From: Neckera pumila
Lineage: Eukaryota; Streptophyta; Bryopsida; Hypnales; Neckeraceae
Length of the DNA stretch: 64,000 nt
Direction of reading: 5' to 3'
Assembly (NCBI GenBank): GCA_963969595.1
Contig: OZ018408.1
Location: 23,929,823-23,993,822 of the forward strand
Made by a program: the position numbers and the translations under genes. Under the pieces are notes generated by a model. The model was not told the DNA's origin and did no database searches. It was given only the letters and a program-made list of their open reading frames with translations. Shown here one piece after another: positions 47,642 through 62,201 of this stretch (positions within the stretch are counted from its first letter, which is position 1; each line of letters opens with the position of its first letter).

Positions 47642-48751
47642 AGGTAACTGCACCTTAAATCGCACAATTAAACAATTCAGCATGGTTTTCACTATTATAT
47701 TAAATTTTCTTCTATGGGATCCCATTGGTAGTCAAAATGGGATTCTAGATTCTCTTAAAATGCATTTTTTGGATACCGTGTGAATAAACTATGAATTTTG
47801 AAAGTGCTAAAAATAGGTGCACCTAAAAGCAATCATAGAGTCATATGAATAGTGGAAGTACATTTTAGGCAAGAAACACAACGGACTTTCTTGGAATTCC
47901 CTTCGACTGATTTAGAGATTTTGCAATTTTTCCCTACAAGGTTCTCCTAGTTTTTATGTTTCCTTGTGTTCTAATGTCATCATGGAGGGATCTTCAAAGA
48001 ATTCCTATACAAGAAAAAATAATGGATTTTCTTTGCAAGTATTTCATGAATTCTCTCCAAATTCCCCGTGTACACATAAAATTGGTAGACTTTGTATTCA
48101 TCTTACATTTCAATGTTGTTTCCACCTAATATTTGGTAGATTTTACAAGATGCAATTATCCCACATCAATTGTCAGAGGTATGTTGAGGTTGGACACATA
48201 AGAGTTGTAAGTTGTCATGTAATCTCCAAACCAATGTACTCCATTGATTTCACAATAATCTAATCTTTTTAGAGTTTTTACAATTTAGAAATCTAAGAAA
48301 TTTTGAAATGTGCAAATTTGAAATGTACAAATTTTGAAATTTTGAAATGTACAAATCAATGAGATTGGAAATTCAAAATCTGCATTTCCATTAGGATTCA
48401 ACTTTCAAAATCTATGAATTATATTGATTATGTAGGCTAAAATCTAAATTAAGCTCAAATTTTGGAGGCATAAATCTACATTTGGAAATATCAAATTTCA
48501 CAAATTCAATAGATTTGGAGGTGGGGACATCACTAAAAAATGCACAAATTCCCCCCTGAAAAATGCACAAAATTCCCTGTCTCACATTTCCCTGTGAGAG
48601 CTACATTCCCTATGTATTGGAAAAAAGGCAAAAAAAAGCAAATTCTCGGAGGGGATTTCTATTATAGTGCCTACAGGGAACCTTTCAAATGTTTGTTGTG
48701 AATATCTAGTGTGCTTTTTTAGGAACCGTGCAATTTTAGGTGTAGTCACTT
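47642..48751 (+). mobile_element. AGGTAACTGCACC-type MITE with an 820 bp insertion, nested
   Basis: TA at 47640-47641 and 48752-48753. Both ends are collinear with the 294 bp copy at 40668-40961, but after about 47873 the alignment is interrupted until about 48695. The inserted piece starts near CACAACGGAC and ends near the complement of CACAACAAAC, which may be its own imperfect inverted ends. The insert is AT-rich and non-coding. Confidence 0.7.
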
Positions 48752-48941
48752 TACTAAAGATTTACATGATGAAAGCTTCTAGAGAGCATGGACTTCATCA
48801 ACCAATGAACTTGCACCATCTTTGGTAGCACTAATTTATGTCAAGAGTTTTTGTAATGTAAAAAGAGGAACAGGCCGCCAAATGCATCAAAGAATTGCCT
48901 ATTGTACTCCTTGTTCATCACTTCTCTTGAGTTCTTGTAAT

Positions 48942-49337
48942 AGGGGTAGTCACAGCAAGTTCAAAGCTGCAGTGAACAATGAATATTTATGCCGTGGCGG
49001 CGCAAGGTTGGCTTCCTTTGACCGGAATATTCTTAGCGTGCTATTGTTTGTTTACACTCAACATCCACCTCTAGAGGTGAAGGTTAAGGGTGAACAATCA
49101 ATAGCACGCTAAGTATATTCCTTTGCTTCCTCTTTATTGGCTCCGGGAGTCCTGCCAATTACTTCCGTCCAACCGGTGAATGACTCCATTATTCATTATT
49201 CATTGTTCTCACCAGTGGACAAAGAGGGTGGTCACAACATGTTCAAAAAACGTGGCTTCTCATTGGTTCCACCAAATGCTCTACACTATTGAATCTCGAT
49301 TGTTCATTGTGGCTCTGAACCTGCTGGGACTACCCCT
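48942..49337. mobile_element. MITE with AGGGGTAGTCACAG ends, copy 2, nested, with internal palindrome
   Basis: A 396 bp element flanked by AAT at 48939-48941 and 49338-49340. Ends AGGGGTAGTCACAGCAAGTT and, inverted, AGGGGTAGTCCCAGCAGGTT; similarity goes on to GTGAACAATGAA. A second inverted pair lies inside: CTTAGCGTGCTATTG near 49030 and its complement near 49100, around a CCTCTAGAGG centre. Terminus and AAT target match the 21910-22351 element, but interiors differ. Confidence 0.8.
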
Positions 49338-49397
49338 AATGTGAAATTACTAAATGGTTGCCAAATGCATTCATTACAAGAATTTTGAACCCTGCAA

Positions 49398-49661
49398 GGG
49401 GCTGCAAGTTTTTGATTTTCGGCACCCCCGCAGTGCAATTACAGAAAAATAAAAAAATGTTTTTTTATTAAAAAAATTTTTTTTTTTGAAAAAATAAATA
49501 TTAAAAAAATAAAAAAATATTAAAAAAATAAAAAATATGACATGGCGCTGATGTGGGACCAGTAGTTCCATGTCAGCACCCAAATTTTTTAAAATAAAAA
49601 ATAATTTTTTATTTCTATTTTTTTCCCTAATTGCACCTGGGGGTGCAAAACTCGTGGCCCC
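49398..49661. mobile_element. Inverted-repeat element, GGGGC ends, 264 bp, nested
   Basis: Left end GGGGCTGCAAGTTTTTGATT, then GGCACCCCC and GTGCAATTA; right end, inverted, GGGGCCACGAGTTTTGCACC, then CCCC and GTGCAATTA. The middle is A/T homopolymer runs around a CATGGCGCTGATGTGGGACC / CCATGTCAGCACC pair. Target duplication not clear. Confidence 0.6.
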
Positions 49662-49899
49662 TTTGAAGGCTGAAACTTTTCCTAATGGAACATCTCTCAT
49701 CTTGCCATCCTTGCTCACCACTCTTCAGTCAAACATAAGAAGAAGTCAGTGCCATATGTGAAAGGCACCTCCACATACAGTACTTCCAAGAATTTCAAGT
49801 TCCACAACATGTCGCAGGAGTAAGTCTCAAATCCAGTTTTCAGTTTGTAACAAATTCTGCTCAATTTTGCACTTCCATGCAAAAGAGGCGCTCTGAATC

Positions 49900-51590
49900 T
49901 TGTCAACATTTCCGCAATATCGGTGCCCTACAGCATCCACAGTTTCTCCTGCTCCTTGAAGAATGACTGTGGCATCACCTAGCCGACATCTTGCCTTTGA
50001 CTCAGCAACATCCTGCTAATCTTCCACAAATTCGTGGCACTATTTGGTTGTGGACTTCTTTCGTTGGAGCGTCAGGGGTGCAGACACGTCAAATTCTAGG
50101 ACTTCTTGACCGGCAACAATTACTATGAAGATCAGTGAAGCGGGGAGTGAAGAAAAAAGATACACCTCGTGGTTTACGGTACTTGTTTCGCCACCATTGC
50201 TCTTGCGTTCTAGGTTGGAAGGAGCGCATACCTGAAGGGCATCCTCTCGGTTTCTCCGAAGACGTGAACTACGCCTTGCGATTGTTGTTGTGGCCTGACG
50301 TTCCTCCTCCTCAGTGCTTGTGCCGCGGTTGCACTGCAAGCACCTCCTAATACTGCTAACATTGCACTCCAAATCCCTGCTATCAAATCGTCCTCTTTTT
50401 TAGATGCACACCGGCATTAACATGGTGTCCAAGAATGCAACTGCAGATCGCCGACCGCACTCTCCTTAGTTACCGAACATGATCTGTAACCCGATCAGCA
50501 GCATGCAGCAGCCCTCAGACGGCAGGTGACGACGTTGCAGAGTCTTCTCGGAAACGGAAGGATTGGGTCTCCAACGCTGACGATGAGGAGATGAAGTTGA
50601 AACGAGGGAAGATGCCAATGTCGGATTAGCAGGCAAATCCACTGTGGAACGCTGAGATGGTGCCACTTCCATGCGCTACGAATGTACAGGACTCCCTCAG
50701 ACTTCCAACAATTCCTGTGGCTGATGCCAATTATGTCCTGCCATGGCAAGGTGATCGGTGGCGCGTCAGACCGATCTTACAAGACAACGTACATCCATCC
50801 ATGAGTACTCCCATCCCTGTGCGACTCTCTTGTGCACTCTTGACCCCTGGCATACCAACTCATTGCATGGAAGACAAAATGCAGTGGGTACTAGGATTGG
50901 CTGTCCATACTTACGTTCAATCCGGGAGAAGAGAACTCATTTATATTATAATGTTCGATGACAGTAGAGAAGTTCACATACCTTCTGGAGACGTAGAACC
51001 TAATGTGCTCGTAAATCAGTATGAAGAAGAATAGTATCCCCTGCTCAAAACACAGGAGTCAGACGGTGGGCTCCAGGGAGGACATGATCCTCACAAGATT
51101 TCCACGAAGGTAGTCATACTTCTCTAGGTGCTTTGGAGTCCTTCCCGCTGACATCCAGTGCTGGAGTCACGAACACGGAAGACAAAGATGAATCGTGGCA
51201 GTCGTGGTACAATTTTGCCAACTTCCCGCAACGACGGAGTGCCTATGGCATTGACAGTCAAGGAACGGAACACACACGGGAAGTGCTCACCCGGATGCAC
51301 TTCTGACTGCAGTGAACGTCGATGGGGGCGTCTTCCGATCGAACGAGACAAACAGTCCTGGAAGTGCACCAACAGCGTTGCGTAGTCAAACAATCGAGTC
51401 GGGCAATTTCTCAGAGTTTTTCCAATATGTCATTGAAGACTGTCTAGCAATACGTAGCCGCCGAACAGGACAGAAGGAGATGGCGACAACAGCGGAAAGG
51501 ACGATTGGGTTAAACCATACTCAAAGGTACCATTGGGATTACTTTGCTCGGACAAGATTCGAGTCCTTTTTTGAACTTTTAAAGCTACAA
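49900..51590 (+). other. Non-repetitive interior of the piggyBac relic, unassigned broken frames
   Basis: Gene-like composition with several open frames (for example 50657-51034 and 51158-51385 on plus) but none recognisable and none joinable with confidence. It could be the N-terminal part or 5' region of the transposase gene, or captured host sequence. The short cysteine-rich run HGKCSPGCTSDCSERRWG near 51280 is noted without a functional claim. Confidence 0.35.
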
Positions 51591-51599
51591 AATTCCTTT

Positions 51600-52310
51600 G
51601 ATGTTGTCATTTTTAAGAAAAAAAGTATAAATGAATATTATTGCAATGTATCCCTTAATACGTTGGAGAGAAAATTTCATTAAAAAAATCCTTCGACAGA
51701 CATAAGTCACCAGTTTTAAGGCTAAATTTAGTGTCTTTTTACAATATAGCACTTTAAAAAGATATTTTCATCCAAAATTTTTATACTTCTCAACATACAA
51801 GTATTTTAGAGGATTTTTAGTGATTAAATCTTGAACTCAAAGTAGTATAATTTTTTAATTAATAAAATGATTATTGACAATTTATTAATTTCATCGAATA
51901 CAAAATTTAGACATTCAATTTCAAAAATAGCTTATGTAATGACCTTAAAGTCAATATAATATACATTTTTTGTTCTAATACAATCATCATTTGGATTTTT
52001 TTTATATTGAAAAGGACATTTACAAGTTTTTACTTTTGAATATTATAGAAAATGGAAAAATATTAAAATAAAAGAAAAACAATCCTTTTCTACTCTATCA
52101 TATGATTATATATAGACATGATTTTTCTGGATTCAGTTACATTATTACTAATAAAAAATTAGAACCCTTTTCTACAATTACAATCCTGACATGTTGACAT
52201 TTGAACTTCATTTGGAACGATAATAAAGAATTTTTTATTTTTTGATAAATAATGCAATATTAGGCTCAACATGACTTAGAATATTAGTCAAAAAGGAATA
52301 AAATATCTAT
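51600..52310. other. AT-rich block inside the piggyBac relic
   Basis: About 700 bp of very AT-rich sequence with sharp composition change on both sides, probably a later insertion or an old intron. No inverted ends or target duplication could be defined. Confidence 0.35.
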
Positions 52311-52419
52311 AATTTATAGATTAGCATTAAAAAACGATAGCCCAACAACGGAGTGCGTCGCCCTTCACAGCTGCAGTGAAGGATTGTACAATACGGTCGA
52401 GGAAGATGAATGACCAGGC

Positions 52420-54080
52420 CACTCCGTCCGCACCAAACTTGACCTTCGACCCTGTGGTTGCTGGAGTGCGCAATGCACCAGCGTTGAGAAATCAACGTCC
52501 TCGTCCTCTTTGCGGCGTTGCGGTTGCAGTTCTTGGCCGAGTATGCGGATGAGACCTAGACCATGAGGGACTCCACTTATGCTGTGAATCCTCCAAGGTT
52601 TTCAGGACCAAGTGGTGGACCAACTTTCCCTATTCTGAGGATGCTGACCAAGTCAGTTCTTTTTGCTCGTTTCTGGAGCAAGAGAACCTTGCAACATATT
52701 TGTTCAGACACGAATCAGTATGCAAGTGAACTCCATCCCAGGACATATGCTTCTAGGAGGAGGTCGGTGGTGGCATCTGGAGAACATTGAGTTGAAGGCT
52801 TTTTTTCTGTCAACTTACTTATGGGAATAAAACATCTCCCAAATCACCGAAGTTACTGGAACAGAGGGAACAGGTTCCTCTACTGCCCAAGCGTTTTCAG
52901 CATTATGAGTTGTAGACGTTACGAAGACATTACCCGTTGCCTACACATTGCAGACGACACAGTTCGACCTCTCCTCGGTGACAAGGCAGAATTTGACAAG
53001 CTGAGGAAAATGCGTTGGCTACTGACTGAGATGAAGCAGCGATTTCAGAGCAATTGGAACTTGTATTAGGATGTGACGGTTGATGAGACTATTATTCCTT
53101 ATAAGAGAAAATATTGTCCTGTCCGCCAGTACCTACCAAGGAAACCCACAAAGTAGGGAGTCAAAGTATGGTACTTAGCCAATGCCAAGCACATATACAT
53201 CCATGACTTTCAGATTTACACGGGTTCATGTTTGAGAGAGTCACTTGCAAGAGGAGGTCGAGGGGATGCGAAATCGCCTTACGAAGTGGTTATGCAATTA
53301 CTTGACGGTTTGCATGGTCGTTCGCATGTGGTGTGCACGGACAATTATTTCGCTTCCGTGAAATTGCTAATGGATTTATGAGCTCTCGGAACCTTTGGAG
53401 TAGGCACGGTGCGGAGCAACCGCATTGGTTTGCCAAGACGGATGTGAAAGCTGAATGTCCAGACAGCCCCAAGGAAGCTTATACTGGAGAATGCACACGC
53501 AGTCGCAAGATTTCTTGTGTTGCCTTCGTTGACAGGAAGGCGGTACTGTTATTGTCAACTTGCTATACCCCCATCCCCGCCCCTCATACATCGTGGTTGA
53601 CGGTGCCGAGATGAATTAACGACGTTGTGACCGACTTAGATACCTCGCTAGTGCACAAGGGCTACTGCGACTTCATGCGCGGTGTGGATATTGCCGATAC
53701 CGCAGCGATATTACTCTTCTCAGACCAGGAGCCACAAGTGGTGGCACAGAATTTTCTTTTACCTTTTGGATACATCTGTAGTGAATGCGTTCATCCTTCA
53801 CACCATTGCTGCGGAAAGGGCCCTAGTCTCACTTGCAGTTTCAATTGCACCTAGCCGATGAGCTCAGCCGGCCTTGGTCCTTTCAAAGGGGTGCTGTTTC
53901 TCAATTTCGGTTGTCACAACCAGGTATACATGGTTTGGAGCGAAATGGACGGCGCTAAAAATGTCGTTTCTGTCTGAGCAGGACTAGGACTAATCTGCTT
54001 TGCCCTCAATGTGGTGGCGTCTTCTTGCATATGGGGGAATGCTTTCAGAGAAGTCATTACGTGCTCAGGAGGTAAGCGGT
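52420..54080 (+). pseudogene. piggyBac transposase relic (DDE_Tnp_1_7-type)
   Basis: Fragments in three frames line up in the order of a piggyBac transposase. N-terminal part: TLQHICSDTNQYASE near 52690, then ELKAFF and NLLMGIKHLPNHRSYW near 52800-52855, with a frame change in a run of T at 52799-52806. Catalytic core: DVTVDETIIPYKRK near 53070 (first Asp), KVWYLANAKHIYIHDFQIYT near 53165, VVCTDNYFASVKLL near 53330 (second Asp), GVDIAD near 53681 (third Asp region), and YLLDTSVVNAFILH near 53765. C-terminal cysteine-rich finger: CPQCGGVFLHMGECFQRSH near 54002. At least four stop codons (for example 53067-53069, 53153-53155, 53378-53380) and several frameshifts break it, so it cannot encode an active enzyme. 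Assignment is from remembered family motifs. Confidence 0.82.
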
Positions 54081-55518
54081 TACAGTGGATCCGGAAGAGG
54101 TGAGCAGGCAGCAGTTCCCGTGGATTCTGAAGCGCTTGTACGCCCCAATAGCAACAGCATGAGACGGGCTTTTAAGAAAACTTTATAAAGACAACTTCAA
54201 GTTAGTTATCAGTGTTTCTACTATATAAGTTATAGTACGGATGAGTATGGAGAAGGAATACGATGTGTAGTGTGGTCCGCTGCTTCTTTTTGGAAATCAG
54301 GTAATATTTTCGGCCTCACTGACCGGATGTGTTCGACGTTGTTCTTTGGGTGGGCATGACAAGAGACAAGCAAATTGCGGCACTTGTTCACTGTCACTGC
54401 AGAGAGAAAACATTGATGAAGCTGTATGTATTTTGCAAGTGACTGGCGACGTGTTTGGGAGGTGGAGTTCTGAAGATCGTATAGACAGCAACTTGTACAG
54501 TTCATAATACGTTCGATACTATAAGCGGAACGAGCGATTTACAAAGCAGGATTACCGTGAGTTATTACTAATCGCCATGCAAAGATTGTAAATTCTGTGC
54601 ATATTACAAAGCATGGCGTGTAGTAGCGCAACTTTTTCTGCGATAGTAGACTGCTGTATAGTGTATGTAGTGAGATACTTCTGAGCATCACAAACGCTGA
54701 CATAAAAAAACCGAGCAATCCTTATGTCGTGCTCAATTTTCGTATGTAATAAGAGTGCAGCATTTTTCAACATATTTGTTTGTGGATTTTTACTTGTCTC
54801 TGAAGAAGCAGTGCAAGCACAGTGACGGGCAGCATATGCAGCATGATCAAAGCACAAACATTGCCTCACCTTGATGGCACGAACATTCCCATCGACATTC
54901 CTCTGTTCTCATTCTCGTATGTATTGAAGAGCAGTATTATATTGCATTCTTGACATCAATTGAAAGGCTATGCACATCAGCTGCCTTGTCTCATTAGCAT
55001 GGGGCGGCATCTGAAAATTTGAGTGGTCAGCAGGGCACCGTGGTCATGAAGTTTTTCTCTACCTGTGCACATGGTGATAGCTAAGCATTTTGCCACCCGA
55101 AGTAGTGTTCATATGCACCTCCGAATGAGTGCTCGCCATTGCAAGATGTCCAGATTGCAATTCAGATTTTTTTCTAGCGCTCCATGATTTCGGCGCAATA
55201 GTAGACAAGAAGCGCATCCATGTCCTAAATTTTTTTTTTTAAATATACCTCGGAAGTTCAGTGAAATCGGACTTACGTGAACATCACAGCCACTGCCCGT
55301 GCCAGTCAATGGCCTTGAATTAGCAGTCAAACGTTATAATTTTCAAATCTGTAAGGCTGATGACGGCAGGGTTAGTCCTCAAGCAATGCAGTCACTCATC
55401 CTCTACAGATCATACGGGTTATTTGTATGAAACATCATTTGTTTACAAAACTCAGAACCTCCAAGATTTCATTGTTTTTGCACTTCCATGCTTCCTCGTG
55501 ACTCTATCCACTAAAGGG
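54081..55518. other. 3' part of the piggyBac relic
   Basis: Mixed composition, no gene. Open frames on the minus strand at 54230-54870 are unrecognisable. It ends at the proposed right terminus at 55518. Confidence 0.3.
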
Positions 55519-55849
55519 TTAACTTTGCATATAAGAATTTGGAATTTGGAATTTGGAATTTTGGGAGTTGTATACATAAACTATGCATTTTTTACATATT
55601 CATTATTGGTGTATCCAAAATCAACCTTAGATTTTCATATTTCATTGAACATTTAAGATATGCTAGTAGTAGTATACATGTACAAGAATATTCAAGGTTG
55701 ACTTTAGGAATAATTATCTTGTCATATGAAAGATAGAAATATTGGATTTTCCCTCTGGTAAAAAGCACTTGGAAAAATGAAGTTGAATATGATTAGTCAT
55801 TTGATGATAGTTCACTTCTATTGAATAGAAATTAAAATAATCTTATAGG

Positions 55850-56262
55850 TCATGAAATATTGCCCTTCATTTGGCCTCTTTTCATTTCTTATTCTAGATT
55901 GCATTAGAATTACAGATCAACTTGTTTTGTTTAGAATGACAAAAGGCATGATTACATGGTGTCTACTCCTATTGAATTGTCTTCTCTACAAATTGTGATT
56001 GGATTCTACGCATACAACTTTGAATTGACACAATTGCATGCACTTTAATCACATTTGAGTTATTGCCACAAATTGCCTAATTGGTTGTTTGGAGGTGCAA
56101 CAATGAGACCCAAATTTCAATTTTGAGAGTATTCAACTCAATGTAATTAAAATGCAAACAATCATGCCTTTGCTAGATTAAAGAAGAAATTCAAATGCAA
56201 TCTAGAATAAGAGTTGAAAGAGGGATCAAACTAATAGGCAACATTTCATGATTTATTGGACA
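55850..56262. repeat. Inverted repeat with about 125 bp arms
   Basis: Left arm about 55850-55975, right arm about 56135-56262, reverse complements with moderate divergence. Shared words: TCATGAAATRTTGCC, CTTATTCTAGATTGCATT and AAAGGCATGATT. A single-stranded copy could fold into a long hairpin with a loop of about 160 nt. Could be a foldback element; no target duplication found. A lone TTAATCCCTAAAGGAT terminus-like word is at 56369. Confidence 0.6.
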
Positions 56263-56625
56263 ACTCTATTGCCTTCAAAAAATGTCAAACCAACCTTCTG
56301 CCTTTTTCATTGGACAGCACCAAACATTACTTGTTGAAGGATTCAATTTTGATTCATTTCTACAACAATTAATCCCTAAAGGATGTTAGCATTGTTCATA
56401 CAATGCAAATACTATTGCAACTTCTACGTACAAAGGCCTTCAATATGTAATAAAAATTGTTTTTTTCACCACAAATTTTTTGTGAGATTGCCTAGGAATA
56501 CACCCTTACTTTCTGATTTCCACGGGATTTTTTGAAACATAATTGTACAAGGAAAAAAATCTTGTATACAAGGACCGTATACCCCAATGTAGGCCAATTC
56601 TGGCACCAACCCCCTAAAGAGGTTA

Positions 56626-56810
56626 AGGTAATTGCACCTAATTGTGATCCCTTTCTAAAACCAAACCCAACATATTCTTGCCTAAAATGCATTGCACTTG
56701 TTCATGAGAGAAGAAGGGCACTTTCAGAGACACATATTTTCATCACTTTGAAAATTCATAGTTTTTTCACACTCCAAATAATGCTTAAGAAGAAAATTTA
56801 GAGTACTCTT
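56626..56810 (-). mobile_element. Decayed AGGTAACTGCACC-type MITE fragment
   Basis: Begins AGGTAATTGCACCTAATTGT after TA at 56624-56625 and matches the complement of the right half of 40668-40961, including CACTTTGAAAATT and TTTTTTCACAC. The other end is lost. Confidence 0.5.
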
Positions 56811-57216
56811 TTGACTTGAAATAAGATCCACCAAAATCCTAGACAATTTAATGATAGAGGAACGACACACAATTCGCTTATTCGAAGCTAATTACAGTAG
56901 GTGTAGCGAACATAGCTAGTACGGCAAAACTCTGAATATTCTGAACGTAATGATGATAAATAAATCAGGTATTGAACTCGATCCGACTTGGAACAGCATG
57001 TTGGTGCAAAACTCCGAACGACTGCAGATACTTTCCCTTCCAATTCGTCCGAAGAAAAATGTCTTGAACAAGCACAACCACTGTATTGACAAGTCATTAA
57101 TGTTTTTGTGTTCACAGCACCTACTCAAGGGCTGCAACCAATCAAACAATGACACATGTTACTTGTTTCCATAAGCATTTTTTGTGTTGAATCTCATGAA
57201 CCGGTATAACTAAACG

Positions 57217-57546
57217 TTATAGCTCACTCCTCTTCAACTGAGCCAAGAGACCACACTCTTCTCTCTGCAATTCACATATAAAATCTCGTATTGGACCACA
57301 AGCTACCTGTAAAATGATGTTGCTTTCTTGTCCAGTAATTGCTACAACATTTGCAGTGTTTGAATTAGCATCAAACCTATGAATTAGAGGTGTAACTGAT
57401 ATCTTGAAAATTGGAAAAAAAATAATTCATCTCAAAATAAATAAATCACTGCTTGTTAACAGTAAGGAATATAAAAAGAAATCAGTTCTATGCGGCGTGT
57501 GTATAGCCAACTACCGAAAATTGCTGCCAACAACTCCTAAAGGAAA
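57217..57546 (-). other. Possible C-terminal exon(s) of an unrecognised gene
   Basis: On the minus strand a frame of about 60 codons ending at TAA 57219-57217 reads like real protein: RFDANSNTANVVAITGQESN, then LQVACGPIRDFICELQREEC, GLLAQLKRSEL. A plausible preceding small exon, 57508-57546, follows a strong pyrimidine-AG acceptor and would splice with a GT donor into an acceptor at about 57389. I do not recognise the family. The gene would have to begin inside the RPT4 3' region, so it may be a fragment left by a duplication, or an alternative end of an RPT4 transcript. Confidence 0.3.
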
Positions 57547-57910
57547 ATACTAGCATTGACGGAAATGATACCATATATTCCCAAACTCCAATGGCATGTG
57601 CAAACAAAATTTTCTTGGCAAAATTTCTAGGCAGTTGTCCACTGCTTACATAGTAGGGGCATGGCTACTTGGGCATTTAAGCTGTGCCAATATTTGGCCG
57701 TACAATAAGAGAACGAAAAGGATGACCATAAACAGTTAACCAGATTTGAAAATACATAAAAACAGAGGAAGATTTATTCTTCAGAAGTGGCAGAACACAA
57801 AGTCAGAATTGAAAATATATTTGCCTGAGACTGCTGCAGACTTGAGAGTCCCGGCTCTGTGCAAAAATACCTCGGAGGCAAATCGAGACATGAAAACGAA
57901 TTTGCGCAAT

Positions 57911-61277
<3,367 letters not shown>

Positions 61278-61354
61278 GATGATGACAAAGGGAAAAAATC
61301 GCACTGAGCTGCAGGAGCGGTGACGATCGTTGCGAAGGAGAGAGGGAGAAGCGA

Positions 61355-61363
61355 TTAGGGTTT
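61355..61363 (-). promoter_or_regulatory. Telo-box AAACCCTAA upstream of RPT4
   Basis: AAACCCTAA on the minus strand, 78 bp before the RPT4 ATG. Telo-boxes near transcription starts are typical of growth-linked plant genes such as translation components. Function here is inferred. Confidence 0.5.
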
Positions 61364-61440
61364 CGACATGATGGTCGCTTTTGTTACCAAGGCTAGTGCA
61401 AGTCGAAGAAGCTCAGGATGGGATGGGAGAGACCAAGACG

Positions 61441-61522
61441 ATGCTCTTCTTTCTTTTCTTTCGGGACATTTCTTTTTCTTTCCGCGTTTCTCTTTTCTTT
61501 CCTCTCTTTTCTTTTCTTTATT
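61441..61522. repeat. Pyrimidine-rich tract (GA-rich on the RPT4 strand)
   Basis: An almost pure CT tract of about 80 bp on plus, built of TTTCTTTTC-like words, 160-250 bp upstream of the RPT4 ATG. Such GA/CT tracts are common in plant core promoters and leaders. The rest of 61364-61869 shows nothing else. Confidence 0.6.
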
Positions 61523-62201
61523 GGTTCTGGAACTGAAGAAGAGTAATGACAGAAGCTGCAGTGCAAAGCTTCCTCTTCTCTCTCTGATCACTGGAAGTAT
61601 GATTAGGATCTTTCTCGAAAACTAATCAAGGGTTTGCATTTATAATTACCTATTGGTATTCATAGATAGGCAGAGAGGGCAAAAATATTTGTCAATAGCC
61701 ATTAAATGAGCCTTGGGAATAAAAACGATACTAAGGCATTAAAAAATGCATCATGATAAGCCCATTGTGCAAAAATGAACCAAGAGGCATGAAAAAGTGA
61801 ACCAAGATAAACTTGCTAAGTATGCAATCATCATTGGAAGTGAGCTGGAAGCAAATCTACATAACACGATTAAAACTTCAGCAATTCAGGGCTGTATCAA
61901 TTCAATGCAGCATGGCATAAGTGTTAACTTTATCCATGTTTCATCACAAACCCCAAAACCTAATTCTCTGATGAAAAGAATCAGTATCAAACTTTCTCCC
62001 TCCTGTACCTGCTGCTCACATTCTCTGAAAGAAAATGCAACCAATATCACCTCTCCACACTTGTAAAAACCATCATCCAGTAACACCCCATATGCAAACT
62101 GCTTGAATCTTTGCTACGCCATCTCCAACTCCAGGACCCAATTTGATGTGCTTGCCACTGCTGGTCCGGCCTTGTCAGTAAACCATCGTTGGCCTACTTG
62201 T

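Larger units (their letters stand above)
46517..55518 (+). mobile_element. Probable decayed autonomous piggyBac element with nested MITEs
   Basis: TTAA at 46513-46516 is followed by CCCCTTAGCGGGTCG; TTAA at 55519-55522 is preceded by a sequence whose complement reads CCCTTTAGTGGATAG. These match at 9 of the first 12 bases and both fit a piggyBac terminus. Between them lies a ruined piggyBac transposase (about 52.4-54.1 kb), and the composition of 46.5-46.9 and 49.7-54.9 kb differs from the AT-rich surroundings. Five unrelated MITEs sit at 47.0-49.7 kb and an AT-rich block at 51.6-52.3 kb. The termini are short and degenerate, so pairing these two ends is inference. Confidence 0.5.

Noticed and set aside
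56369..56625. Further TTAA element starting TTAATCCCTAAAGG
   Set aside because: The left terminus is convincing but no partner end was found, so it was not called. The same applies to the lone right end at 40491-40500.
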